From: Adiantum capillus-veneris
Taxonomy: Eukaryota; Streptophyta; Polypodiopsida; Polypodiales; Pteridaceae
NCBI GenBank assembly: GCA_014529385.2
Contig: CM043953.1
Span: 73,371,872-73,435,871, forward strand
Length of the DNA: 64,000 nt
Direction of reading: 5' to 3'
Positions 53,731-64,000 of this stretch are shown here, piece after piece. Below the pieces are notes generated by a model. It worked only from the letters and a program-made list of their open reading frames with translations. It had not been told where the DNA came from and did no database searches. How positions within the stretch are numbered: position 1 is the first letter of the stretch; the number at the start of each line of letters is the position of its first letter. Position numbers and translations under genes: made by a program.

Positions 53731-54301
53731 GTAGGGGAGGAGAGAGGAGCTTCCTTGCTGCAGCAATGAAGATGGTGTAGAGAGAGAGAGTGTTGGAGTA
53801 GAGGATGAGTGTGATGGTTGCAACCAAGGAGGGGTTGGAAAAGGGGTTCTAGAGAGAGAAGATCACTTTTTGCCTAAGAACTACTTTTGGGGGAGCTCTG
53901 GATAGCAAAAAAAGATTTTTCAAAAGTTTTTAAAATTTTTTGAATTTTAAGGTTTTTGGATACACGTTTTGACTTTTTGAGGTCAAAAAATGCTTTTTTG
54001 ACCATAAAATAGTTTTAGGGGGGTTTTAAGAAAATGAAATTTGAGTTTTGAAAATTTTGAAAATTTTTAAATTTTTGGGATTTTTTCAAAACCGGATCAA
54101 AAAGGAGGGAAGTTGGAGGTTCCATATGGCCCACCCCACCCCCCCCCACACCACCCCACCTTCTCACTAGGTAAGAGCCCATTTAAGAAGTGTAAGACTA
54201 CTTTATCCCCCTACATTTTTGAGGGCATAGAGTGTGTCCACCACCCTCTTCTCATTGGCTGGCCTCTAATTAACCTTAATCCCAAAGGGCCCCTAGAGGG
54301 T
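53731..54301. other. AT/T-rich border of the cassette
   Basis: No gene. The stretch 53900-54090 is rich in runs of A and T and contains ttttgactttttgaggtcaaaaaatgc, which shares ttgactttttga with the left border near 46493. A poly-C run occurs near 54130. Confidence 0.4.
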
Positions 54302-56345
54302 TCATATTTTTCCTAATGTAGGTGCTGGTTCTAGATCCCTTTGGGTATCTTCTACCAAACTTCTTAATTGCTTGACTTGCTCAATCTCCTCTGTAGGGTT
54401 TGGATAAGTTCCTATCTTCTTCTTGGATCCTGGCCATTGTGGCTCATGAAGATCTTCCTTGTTGATTTCTAGCTTAGTGTTCGTTTTGGTCTCCATGGTT
54501 TCTCCTGAATCAGAATCCTCTTCAGCGTCATTCATATATACGGGGTCGTCACCAGTTCCTATGTTGGTCTTTAAACTGGGGTCTGACTTCGATACTTTTT
54601 GCGACCTCTTCCTTCGTGTTTTCTTCTTTTTTTGAGATTGGGCAATTGATGCCGTGTCTCTTTCCTCAAGAATATAATTTTGTTTTTGGAGCATCGATCG
54701 TGTGAGCACATTTACTGGTACCACATGTGTACTTTGTGATGGCTCCTCGGTAACTTCAATCAAGTTTAACGGCGTGATCTTTGGTGCATTTGGATTATTT
54801 GGACATTGGGCAATCAAATGATCTATGCCACATCGATTACACATGAGTATCGGCATTGTAGACGTACTCGCTTGATTGGTTTGCATTAGTGTGGCGTTCT
54901 TTTGTAACCTAGTAGGACACTCGGCTGCACGATGTGGACCTCCACACTCATAGCATTGAAGAGGTGGTCTCTTAGCAGTGTAATTGATATTTTGGCCTCT
55001 TGAGGCAAGAGCAGCTACTTGATATACAGGTTTGACTTGTCCCCATTAGTCCTCCATGTAGTATTGTGGACTTTCTTCAAGCACATCCATCCCATAGGCA
55101 ATATTAGGATCTATATCTTCCTCACAGCCTTCCAAATAAGCAATAGATGACTCACAACCCACTTGATTCACAGAAGTGATTCTCGGATGTGGTGGTTGCG
55201 GTCCTAGCACTAGAGGTGGTAAGGGTGTTGTTTGGACAACATTTTGGGCCCTAGGGACCATGTGTTGTGTTGTTTGTTCAAGAGGTGGGGCCGGCATCAA
55301 TGCAGGCACTCGAGGTGGTCTCTCCATGCTAAGGTTGGTCTATTGGCCATCGTGCACTTAAATACTATGCAATCCTTAGCTTGATGACCATACCTTCCAC
55401 ATGCATTGCAATTCCCATTGAATTTTACTCTAAAAGTAGGGCATTCACTGGTACTATGCGGTCCATAGCATACTGAGTACCATTGTTGCTCCCTTCTTGG
55501 ATACATATGATTGATCTACGGAGCACGATTGTCTCTAAGACTCTCTTGAATAGCCTTGGTGAGATCTGCTAAAGTCATCTCAAATATCTTTGGCTCCTTA
55601 GTAATAGGCTTTAGGGTCATTGGTTGATGCCCCGATGCTTGCTAGCTAATAGATTTAGGCTCAACAAACACTCTTTCTACTTGAATCATTAAATTATCCT
55701 CCAATTGGATTGCATTGGTGGTGACTGCTTCCCAAGTGGTGATACCTCTAATGACTAGGCCATTGTAGATATCCTCATGTCGTAATCCCCTAATGAACCT
55801 ATCAAGCAATTGGTTATTGTTGAAGCACTCATTTGGATTACAACGAGAATTCAAATGCTTCAAGCGACTAATACAGTCTCTCACCAACTCTCCTTCCTCT
55901 CGTTGGGCTTTCTGGAGCTGAGAGGCTACACCCCAAAGTACTCCCTCTCGTATGTATTCTTTTAAGAACGGTCTCCTAAGAGTAGGGTAAATCGTTTTTT
56001 CTTCCACCCTTAGGGTTCTATACCAATCCCCAACCTTTCCACTTAAGGTTAGGCTTAAAGCATTGCTCTTATGTAGGTCATTGTGTTCTCCTAGAGAATC
56101 GCATATTTGTTCAAACCCTTCGATATGCTTTCTCACATCTCCGTCTCCACTAAATTTTTGTGTGAGCTTGGCTATTTGTACTGCCTTACTTCTAGGCTCT
56201 CTATCAGGCGTGTTACGCATATTCTCAGCAATAGATCGACCTATAGCTTGAGCAAATGTTGCCAAGTCACCTAAGTGAGCAGGCACCGTGTGTGCGCTCC
56301 TTGCCGCACTATCGAAGCAAGGGCCTTGCCTAACACTGTGTGCGA
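54302..56345 (-). pseudogene. Gag relic of a second Athila/Tat-like element (copy A)
   Basis: Minus-strand gag in several broken frames. The capsid part (56345-55642) reads KAVQIAKLTQKFSGDGDVRKHIEGFEQICDSL, YRTLRVEEKTIYPTLRRPFLKEYI and LDRFIRGLRHEDIYNGLVIRGITTWEA. It is followed by zinc knuckles CYGPHSTSECP, CNACGRYGHQAKDC, a proline-rich linker (RPPRVPALMPAPPLEQ) and CNRCGIDHLIAQC. The acidic end (DAEEDSDSGETM) stops at 54302, where the cassette border begins; protease and pol are missing. It is closely similar to the gag at 63036-63953. Homology starts at about the GDLA.FAQ.IGRSIAENM block; sequence before that differs. Confidence 0.75.
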
Positions 56346-56525
56346 GCCATAGACGGCTCCAAGCACACAACTAGCTTAACTAGTAAGCTCAAAAGAGGGC
56401 AATGGTGTGTCACTCACCGCTCTATGCTCCTGCCGTGGAGGATTCCTCGCCGCGAAGAAGAAGGAGACGCCACTACGTCGCGCTCAACCGCTTCGCCACC
56501 GTCGTGCCGCCGCAATGCTCGATCG

Positions 56526-56557
<32 letters not shown>

Positions 56558-56559
56558 TA

Positions 56560-56616
<57 letters not shown>

Positions 56617-56939
56617 GGAGGTGAAGAAGAAGAAGATGGAGATGGAGATGGAGCAAGAGCACTCTTCTATTGCACAAATGAGAGAATGAGTGAATTTTAG
56701 GTTTAGTTGGCTTTTATATGAGCTCACCCCATTCACACTTGGGCGCCCATGCTTAGCCAACTAATCCCTTGAATGTCCCAGTTAGAGTGCGCCTCTCATC
56801 GGCGATCACTCTTACCCTTTTCCTATTGGACCGACAAGCCCGGTACCTGACTCTACCAAATAAATAATACAATGTCCACCGTAGGTTACAACGTCCGTCT
56901 CATAGGTGATAGGGTGTCCGTGAGCCGTGAGGGTTAACA
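56346..56939 (-). repeat. LTR-like sequence before gag copy A
   Basis: On the minus strand a purine primer (catcaggaaggggggca) at 56942-56957 is followed by TGTTAACCCTC from 56939, a TATA box (TATAAAAG, 56711-56718), a CA/CT microsatellite, and then the gag of copy A. This order fits a 3' LTR of the element to the right, or a shared LTR. No partner copy or primer binding site is seen, so limits are approximate. Confidence 0.45.
56522..56614. repeat. (CT)n-(CA)n compound microsatellite
   Basis: A CT run followed by a long CA/TACA run. Frames in all phases crossing it are artefacts. Confidence 0.95.
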
Positions 56940-56957
56940 TGCCCCCCTTCCTGATGT

Positions 56958-58309
56958 AGATTCCGTCGTCGGAAGCTATTGAGTTGAAGCTCGTTGGTCG
57001 AGGTGGAAGAGCATTTGAGATGAATGTCCTTAGCCTTCATTAGTCACTGCAAAATCAAACAACATTGCACAGTAATTGCATTTTCATAAGCGATTAAAAA
57101 GCATATGCAATTTTAGGCAGACAATTGATTGGTAACAGAATTTTAAACAATTTGTCATCAATAAGCATTAAATTGCAATGTAATCAAATGCATAAATAGA
57201 TGTAAAGGTAAAAAATTAAACAAGTATGGGGTCACTAATTTAACGGTCGAAAGGCACTAGAGATCGACTATTAATACCATGGGTAAGCTTCTTAATTTTC
57301 TTTGGTTAATTAAGTTGTTTAATCGCGAGAACCAAGTATTTCATGTTCGAGGGCTGACTAGAGGCTATACCTAGAGGACCTTGTAGTTAAGCTATGATAA
57401 AAGGAATTTCTCATGAAATCATCGCCTGAATGATTACCTTTTCTTTGACCCCCCAAAGTGTTTTCACAGTGATTCAATTTGATGTGTGTGCTTATTTTGT
57501 ATGCCTTGGGTTTTTTGCTTTTCAAGGAAAAGCGCCCACACTGGGAACCTCTAGGGCTCTAGTACCATAGGCTATACATGTGAGTGAAGTACCAAATCAA
57601 GCTGAGATTTCTCTTCCAACTTAAGATTTTACATTGTGGCACTTTGATTTTTTGTTTGTTCATTTTCAGCATTTTAATTTTGTAACTTGGGGGGTCATAT
57701 AACACTGATACACCTCCCCAGGCTCATCACACTAGTAAACTCCCTTTATAATACTTAAGCAAAAGGTCAATAGGCTCAAGCCCAGTAGAAATCCCTAGTA
57801 CATTTCACACAATGCTGCCTAAATCGGATTAAGAACCTAAGTAACCAATGATTATTAGGAAGGCATTCCCCATGGTATTAAGAGAAGATCTCTAACACCT
57901 AACTTGGTCAAACTAGCTTAGTCGGACTCGTTGATTTTTAAACCTAGACAAGTGATTATGACAAAAAATTACATTGAATTAAATGTTTGTTACTAAGCAA
58001 ATGTGCTGGATATTATCCTACCAATCACAATCAAAGCAGACAATCATAGATGCAAAAAAGATAAGGGGCAATGCTAATGGACAAGAAACACCTGTTTGTG
58101 TCGATGGTCGCGCTTGATTTGAAGAGTGAGTCGAGATAAATATTTCATGAAGGTCCAAATCCTATCAATAGCAACACGCTCCTGTACACACTAGGAAACA
58201 AAAGGAATACCTCCAGGAGGCACATTAGTGGGAAAAGGTACCAACACTTATTGAACACAACAAAAAACATAAGGAACCCTAACCTAATTATTTGCACTCC
58301 CCTAGAGAG
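56958..58309. other. Spacer, no gene seen
   Basis: AT-rich with frequent stops. By position it is the 3' spacer of the minus-strand element between its small downstream ORF and the polypurine tract at 56942-56957, like the 40.6-43.4 kb spacer in the plus-strand element, but it lacks the palindrome. Confidence 0.45.
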
Positions 58310-58732
58310 TCAAGGGAATAGGATATTGTAGAGTTTGGGGGGAAACCCTAAGGCTAAACCCCTATCCTCGTGGTCGAGATAAACAAAGTCATCATCCATG
58401 AGACCATATGTGCCATCCGTGTAGTCCTGTAAATTTTCTTCTTCATCATAGGTGCCCATGTTTACTAAGAAGGTCACTAGACGCCTATAGTCATCTTGGT
58501 CAAAAGGGTAGGCTTGTGCAATGGGAGAAACGCTCTCTACTAAGTATGGATCAGACGTGGTCAAGAGACGTATCAGCCATTCTAACTCCTCAAAATTCCT
58601 CTCACATGCTAGCGTACCTATCAAATCCCATTCACATGCAAGCACTGGAAAGACCATGTGAAATATTTGTGAAAAGTAACGAGGGTACCTCTCACCCAAG
58701 GCAGGAGTGGATGACTCTAGCGTACTATCCAT
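58310..58732 (-). CDS. Small ORF downstream of pol in minus-strand element
   Basis: 140 codons from ATG 58732 (MDSTLESSTPALGERYPRYF). I prefer this to the upstream ttg-phase because a tgtacag acceptor-like site lies two bases before it and a TATA box (TATATAAAG region, 58868-58877) about 140 bp upstream. The protein is acidic in its second half (MGTYDEEENLQDYTDGTYGLMDD crosses several acidic clusters) and has hydrophobic helices near the start (ACEWDLIGTLACERNFEELEWLI). No domain known. It sits behind the polypurine tract that follows pol, the same place where the plus-strand element has its third ORF, but the two proteins are not obviously related. Confidence 0.4.
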   Translation of the reverse strand: MDSTLESSTPALGERYPRYFSQIFHMVFPVLACEWDLIGTLACERNFEELEWLIRLLTTSDPYLVESVSPIAQAYPFDQDDYRRLVTFLVNMGTYDEEENLQDYTDGTYGLMDDDFVYLDHEDRGLALGFPPKLYNILFP

Positions 58733-58867
58733 ATCTGTACACGCAAATAGATGATGGTTAGAGTGCAAATATTACAAGGTTTGTGTTCTTGTGCATAATT
58801 TGTTTTTATGATTTGTGTTATGGCTCTTGCTCTTTTACTTTTTTATCTTGTTTTGTGAGTATAAGGC

Positions 58868-58877
58868 TTTATATATA
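58868..58877 (-). promoter_or_regulatory. TATA box upstream of small ORF
   Basis: Minus-strand tatatataaag in 'atgtatatataaagcc', about 80 bp after the post-pol polypurine tract and 140 bp before the ATG at 58732. Confidence 0.5.
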
Positions 58878-58957
58878 CATTCCCTAAGATTGGAGATTAA
58901 GAGGTCAGGGAGAAAGGTTGAGAGGGAAGCAAGTGAATAATGGATGTCCACAAACAC

Positions 58958-58973
58958 GCCCCCCTTCCTTGGG
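58958..58973 (-). promoter_or_regulatory. Polypurine tract after pol (minus strand)
   Basis: Minus-strand cccaaggaaggggggc directly follows the pol stop and precedes TGTTTGTGGAC. It could prime plus-strand synthesis, with an LTR-like start behind it, or be an internal tract. Confidence 0.55.
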
Positions 58974-58977
58974 TAGA

Positions 58978-60955
58978 TCATATCGTTTGAAATGATGTCG
59001 TCACCCTTTGAATCCAGTTGTTCCAAGTTGTTATAGGTGAAGATTTTTGCCAGTAGTTTTCTATTACCTTAAGTGCCTCGTGGAGTTGCAAGGGTGGTAA
59101 GGTACTCTCCCAGGATCGAACTTGAAGTGGTTCATTAGGTGATTCTTGAACACTGGAAGGTGTGGATTCCTTTGTAGCTTCATGGAGTTCCACTATTGTA
59201 GGTGGAGGCTGTGTAGAAGCTTTTACCTCTATGGATGTATTACATGAGGAGCTAGAAGCTTCATGGAACTCCCCCCTTCCTGAGCTAGGTGGAATAAATT
59301 GGTTTTGCCTTGGAGCCCAAACTAACTCTGGACTAGGTGTGTAGCATTCTGTGATCTTTCCCTTCCCACGGTCTACCATTGGCTTTAGCGTTACACTGTT
59401 TGACTCATATGGGTTTGTTGTCGATAGGGAAGGACACATTTTACGTTTAGGTACCCAAATTTTCTCATTTCCATCATAGTAGCCTTGGGCTTCTAATAGT
59501 CGTTTTGGAATCCATCGTGATTTGGTCTTGAATCTCCTAGTGCGCGCTCTTGGTTTTCCGGGGAAATTTTTTCTTGGAATGGATGGGATGGTTGAGGTAG
59601 TTGGAAGTAAGGACTTGGGGACCCATTGATATGTACTCTTAGGTCGTGCACGTTGAGTACTTGCAATATTACTGCTTGCTGCAACTACAAGTGTTGAAGT
59701 GCTAGGTTCATGGGTAGCTGGCAAAGACGAGTTAACCACCTTGGCTTGTGAATGTTGGCTATCCTTCAACTTTGCTAGAGTTTGCAACGTAGGTGACTTT
59801 GCTTGAATGATAGGGGTAAGAGTCGGTGGTCGCGTCGTGACACTACCAGTATCCCAATCAATAGTGCATTTGGTTGCCAACATCCACGTGCGTCCTAGGT
59901 TTACGTTGCCTTCCATAGCTCGCGCGGGCATGACTAGAAACCTCTGCACTATGCTTCCATTTTCATAGACAACAGGGGTCTGAAGGACTCCAAGAATAGC
60001 AGTTTTCTTTTTATTAATGCCCTTGACTTGCATCGTACTCGGGGATAGGGTCGGTTTCCCTAATTGACACCAAACTCCATAGGATAACAAATTGTGTTTA
60101 GCTCCCATATCTAATAAGGCATTGTATAGTACTTTCCCATAGGGGCTATTTAGCTCAATTGGGTATCGTAGGGGTGGCTCAGATTCTAATGAGTCGTCAT
60201 CTGTGTCCTCAAAAAATGCTTGCGTGATTCCCAAGTTAGCCTCTCGTTGGCGTCTAAGACGTTGTCGTTCTCGACCCTCAACTCTTGCTTGGATTTTTTT
60301 AAGCTCTGCTTGTTCCTTGGCAGCCTTCTTTTGATGGATGGCTTGCAACTCTTCCTGGCTTAGAGGATCATAATATCTTTTGAATTTACTCCCATTAAGG
60401 AATCCAATGGTTTCAACTCCATCTAGAGTCTCCACACGAATGGTACCTTGCGGGGTAATTTCACACACTCGATATGGTCCCTTACTAGCGTATTTCAATT
60501 TCTTCTTTTCATTACGTACCCCGTACATAAGAACTTTATCACCAACCTTGATGTCTTTATCCTTTAAATGGCTATCAAACCACTTCTTTCTCATATCCTT
60601 CTCCACTAGAGCATTTTGCACAGCTAATTGCCTCTCTTCATCTAGCCTTTCCAGGATATATAATTGCTCCACTAAGGGGTGCAATTAGGTCATACACCAT
60701 CTTAAACGGTGTGCAATTAATAGCAACTTTATACGCAGTACGATAAGCCCATAAAGCTGATGTAAGCTTTAGGTCCCAATCAGTGCGATGAGCCTCAACT
60801 GTCTTTGTCAAAATGGAGATGAGAGTTTTGTTGGTACTCTCAGCTTGGCCATTTGCTTGGGGATAATAGGGTGTAGACTTGTGGTGAGATATCATGAAGT
60901 TTGATGTGAGTTCTTTTATTACTTCATTTATAAAATGAGTATCATTGTCACTCAC
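58978..60955 (-). pseudogene. Integrase end, second retropepsin-like domain and W-P-K tail (minus element B)
   Basis: From right to left: the integrase core end (SDNDTHFINE, PYYPQANGQAESTNK, ALWAYRTAYK), a frameshift near 60680, then a single 568-codon frame. It holds the integrase C-terminal barrel (IKVGDKVLMYGVRNEKKKLKYASKGPYRV), a basic coiled-coil linker, then a retropepsin-like domain PIELNSPYGKVLYNALLDMGAKHNLLS with Met in place of the usual Ser in D-S/T-G, closed by VNLGRTWMLATKCTIDW. The tail carries QWVPKSLL, RWIPKRLL, IWVPKRK and LVWAPRQ. The order matches the plus-strand element at 39121-40604. The altered active site suggests the domain may be non-catalytic here. Confidence 0.75.
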
Positions 60956-61027
60956 AAGTTCAAAGGCGCATCCAAAACGTGTGATAATGTTCTCAAAGAG
61001 GAACTTAGCTGTTGTTTTTGCATCCGC

Positions 61028-62308
61028 CTATCGTGTTGCTTTTGCTTCAGCCCATTTGGTTACATAGTCGGTAGCCACAATGATATATCGTGATTGCGTG
61101 TTACGTGCAGCCGGACTAATCGGTCCTACAAAGTCTAAGCCCCAGTTTTCAAATGGTTGGGTTACCTTGATGGGATGTAGAGGCATCCTATCACTTCTTT
61201 GTGGCTTCTTGAAGCGTTGGCATTCATCACATCCCTTTGCAAAAAGTGATGCATCCTTAAACAGAGTGGGCCACCAATAGCCTGACTGTAAGATCTTTCG
61301 GGCAATCAACTTTCCTGAAAAGTGACCACCAGCTACGCCCATGTGTGCCTCTTGTTGAATATATAAATAATCATCCTCGCGGGCACAGCGTCTAAGAACA
61401 TCATCTTTTCCTCTCTTATAGAGAGTTCCCACTAGTAAGCAATAGGGTTCGCATTCCTTGATTAATTTTCGAGCTATATCTTTTCGCAGCTCTTTGGGTG
61501 GAAAACCATTAACTAAGAAGTTAACAATCTTTTCACTCCATTCAGGCATTGTCTCAACAATGAACAAAGGAGTATCAGGAAATTCATCATCAACCCCCGT
61601 AGGCGCTTCGCCATTAGGGATACGAGATAAATGATCCGCCATGACATGTTTCCTCCTAGGCCTCACAACAACGGTGAATTCAAACTCAAGAAGAATTAAC
61701 AACCATCGTGTAATTCGACCTGTGGAACACGGCTTGTTTACCAAATATAGCAATGCTTGATGATCAACATAAAACACAAACTTGGTAGCAAGAAGGTAAT
61801 AGCGAAATTTATTTACTGCATAAATCATAGCTAGACCTTCGCGCTCTGTAGTAGTGTAGTTCATCTTGGCATCATTTAATTGGAGACTTGCAAAGCTAAT
61901 AGGGTAGTCCAATTTATGTTCTCCTGGTTCAGTTAGAACACACCCAATAGCAAAATTTGATGCATCAATATGCACATGAAAAGGTACATTCCAATCAGGT
62001 GTTCGCAGGATTGGAGCACTTGTTAGGGCCTTCTTTAATAACTCATAAGATTGATGACATTCTTCCGTCCAGTGAAACTCGATAAGAAGCTTGTACAATG
62101 AAAGCGCTATCTTGGCAAAGTTTAAAATAAACCTTTGATAATAACCAACATGGCCCATACATCTTTGAACTCCTTTATAGTTAGTAGGTGGTGGCAAATC
62201 GGCAATGGCTTTAATCTTACTCTCATCTGTGGATATCCCGTTCTTGGACACTATATGCCCTAGAATGACTCCATGCTTAACCCAAAATTGGCATTTGAAA
62301 GGGTTCAA
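61028..62308 (-). pseudogene. RT thumb, RNase H, integrase zinc module and core (element B)
   Basis: A 426-codon minus-strand frame. It starts in the RT connection ([31 protein letters not shown]), continues with RNase H ([51 protein letters not shown]), one H2C2 zinc module ([20 protein letters not shown] ... CDECQRF), and the first integrase Asp ([11 protein letters not shown]). It ends at tag 61028, and the same phase resumes in the 60955 block. RNase H and integrase are most similar to those of the plus-strand element at 36-39 kb, but only one zinc module is present. Confidence 0.85.
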
Positions 62309-62344
62309 TGAGATGCGATAAAATCTGCACCTTTCAAATATTTT

Positions 62345-62835
62345 TCATAGATATAACAAATGCTTCTCCCAAGAAGAATAAACACAAAGGTCGTCTAGGA
62401 AAGCTTCAAAAAACTCCCTTAGAAATTCTTTAAACGCAGTGTTTATTAATCGTTGGAATGTAGCAGGGGCATTTGTTAAGCCAAAAGCCATAACACAAAA
62501 TGCAAACACTCCAAACTTTGTGATAAAAGCAGTTTTAGCTTGGTCCTCTAATGCAGTTGTGATTTGATTGTAACCAGAGTACCCATCTAAAAAGCTAGAA
62601 GCTTCCTTGCCCGCAACTCTTTCAAGCACATGTTCTGAATATGGCAAGGGATAATGATCTCTCCTAGTAGCTGCATTAACTTCTTGAGGTCCACGCACAC
62701 TCTTAGTTTCCCATTCTTTTTTGGCACAATGACTATTGGAGAAACCCATTCTGAGTGCTCAATAGGGTATATCAATCCACATTGGATAAGTTTTTCAATC
62801 TCCTCTTGTACAATTTTGGCGTACTTAGGATTCAT
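62345..62835 (-). pseudogene. Reverse transcriptase front part (element B)
   Basis: RT begins YAKIVQEEIEKLIQCGLIYPI with SPIVIVPKKNGKLRVCVDLK, shifts frame near 62685, and continues YPLPYSEHVLERVAG, FLDGYSGYNQITTAL, GLTNAPATFQRLI and the catalytic box FLDD (usually YMDD or YVDD). A second shift occurs at about 62345 before the next block. It is fused on its upstream side directly to gag-linker sequence, the protease region being absent. Confidence 0.8.
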
Positions 62836-63953
62836 TGGATAGGGTCATTGCTAGGGACCATGTGCGGTAATGGCAACTGTTGCTCCATGGGTGGGGTAGG
62901 CATCAATGCAGGAACTCGAGGTGAGTCTGCCCAAGCTATGGGCAGTCTATTTTCCATGATGCATTTAAGCATTAGGCAATCCTTCGCTTGATGGCCATAC
63001 CTACCACACGCGTTACAAGTCCCGTTAAACTTTACTCAGAAAGTAGGGCATTCACTCGTAGTATGTGGGCCCAAGCAGATTGAGCACCATTGCTGCTCCC
63101 TTCTTGGATACATATGAGTGTTTTGTGGAGCACGATTACGCCTAAGGCTTTCTTGGATGGCCTTGGTGAGATCTGCCAAATTCATCTCAAATATCGTTTG
63201 CTCTTTCACGATTGGCTTTATCTTCATTGGCTCATGCCCTGACGCTTGCGAGCTACTAGACTTCGGCTCCGCAGACACTCTTTCTCCTGCAATCATTAAA
63301 TTATCCTCCAATTGGATTGCATTCATGGTGACTGCTTCCCAAGTAGTGATACCTCTAATGACTAGGCCATTATAGATACTTTCATGTCGTAGTCCCCTAA
63401 TGAATCTATCGAGCAATTGGTTGTTGTTGAATCGCTCGTTTGGATTGCATCGAGAATTCAAATTCTTTAGGCGACTAATGAAGTCTCTCACGGATTCACC
63501 TTCTTCTCTTTGGGCTTTCTGGAGTTGAGAGGCTACACCCCAAAGTACTCCCTCTCGTATGTATTCTTTTAAGAACAGTCTCCTAAGATTAGAGTAGATC
63601 ATTTTCTCTTCTACTCTTAAGGTTCTATACCAATCTCCAGCCTTTCCGCTTAGGGTCAAACTCAAAGCCTTACACTTATGTAGCTCATTGTGCTCTTCCA
63701 AGGAATCGCACACATGTTCAAAGACTTCCATATGCTTTCTAGCATCTCCGTCTCCACTGAATTTCTGTGTGAGCTTAGCTACTTGAACTGCCTTGCTCCT
63801 AGGCTCTCTATCAGGTGCACTACGCATGTTTTCCGCAATAGAGCGACCGATAGTTTGAGCAAATGCTGCCAAATCTCCTATTTGAGTAGGTATAATGTGT
63901 GTATGTGCTCCTGGAACCACATGTGAGATGGGAGTTGGCCTTGGCCTTGGCAT
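62836..63953 (-). pseudogene. Gag of element B, directly joined to RT
   Basis: Capsid domain (63953-63036): GDLAAFAQTIGRSIAENM, VAKLTQKFSGDGDARKHMEVF, DWYRTLRVEEKMIYSNLRR, LLDRFIRGLRHESIYNGLVI. A zinc knuckle CSICLGPHTTSECP follows, then after a stop CNACGRYGHQAKDC-type sequence and the proline-rich linker (RVPALMPTPPMEQ). The linker runs without a gap into the RT start at 62835, so the rest of gag, the protease and the linker present in related copies have been deleted. The start upstream of 63953 lies near or beyond the window edge; the visible ttg/atg-phase start at 63953 is only the first in this window. Confidence 0.75.
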
Positions 63954-64000
63954 ATGCGCGGCTCTTGGGTCCCATATTTCGTATGGTGGTGTACCAGATG

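Noticed and set aside
46434-54100. Terminal inverted repeats for the four-gene cassette
   Set aside because: Both borders are A/T-rich and share ttgactttttga, but in direct orientation and low-complexity context; I could not align convincing inverted ends.
56402-56760. Several overlapping ORFs of 87-97 codons in both directions
   Set aside because: All cross the CT/CA microsatellite and have artificial His-Thr or Cys-Val repeats.

Overview
This is a eukaryotic, almost certainly land-plant, window made mostly of decayed and nested transposable elements. A large-genome, non-seed vascular plant such as a fern would fit, but I cannot prove it. The reasons are Ty1/copia and Ty3/gypsy elements with plant-type primer sites (Met-initiator and Asp type), many long (GA)n/(CT)n tracts, a hAT relic, an LTR carrying a captured pentatricopeptide-repeat (PPR) gene piece, and very short GT-AG introns of 75-93 bp. 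No rRNA gene, CRISPR array or bacterial-type gene is present.

Layout. 1-9 kb: mostly unreadable sequence with retroelement scraps (minus-strand primer site at 3833, copia tail at 4077-4205). 8.9-12 kb: a tandem repeat, then a degenerate protein-kinase-like gene. 12.5-13.1 kb: hAT transposase C-terminus. 14.1-17.5 kb: 5' part of a copia element. 17.5-29.2 kb: a minus-strand chromodomain gypsy element split in its reverse transcriptase by a 6.2-kb non-autonomous LTR element (22388-28590), whose LTRs carry the PPR pieces and whose interior encodes an unknown acidic repeat protein. 29.2-46.4 kb: a very large plus-strand Athila/Tat-like gypsy element with gag, protease, RT, RNase H, duplicated integrase zinc module, integrase, a second protease-like domain after integrase, a spacer with repeated perfect palindromes, and a third long ORF. 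54.3-64 kb: minus-strand relatives of that element (two gag copies, one pol) sharing the post-integrase protease-like domain.

The most interesting part is 46.4-54.1 kb, lying between these retroelements. It is a compact cassette of at least four spliced genes: a plus-strand transposase-like gene of no family I can name; a plus-strand histone H3 gene, with an exact ARTKQTA start, a long divergent tail and an H3 histone fold; a minus-strand unknown gene; and a second minus-strand unknown gene that is intact over three exons. The first three carry nonsense codons (the H3 gene also a frameshift). I infer that it is a multi-gene mobile element or captured gene cluster carrying its own H3 variant. 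I could not find its terminal repeats.

The second notable signal is a 24-bp perfect palindrome with an ACGCGT centre, repeated seven times in the leader and 3' spacer of the big plus-strand gypsy element.
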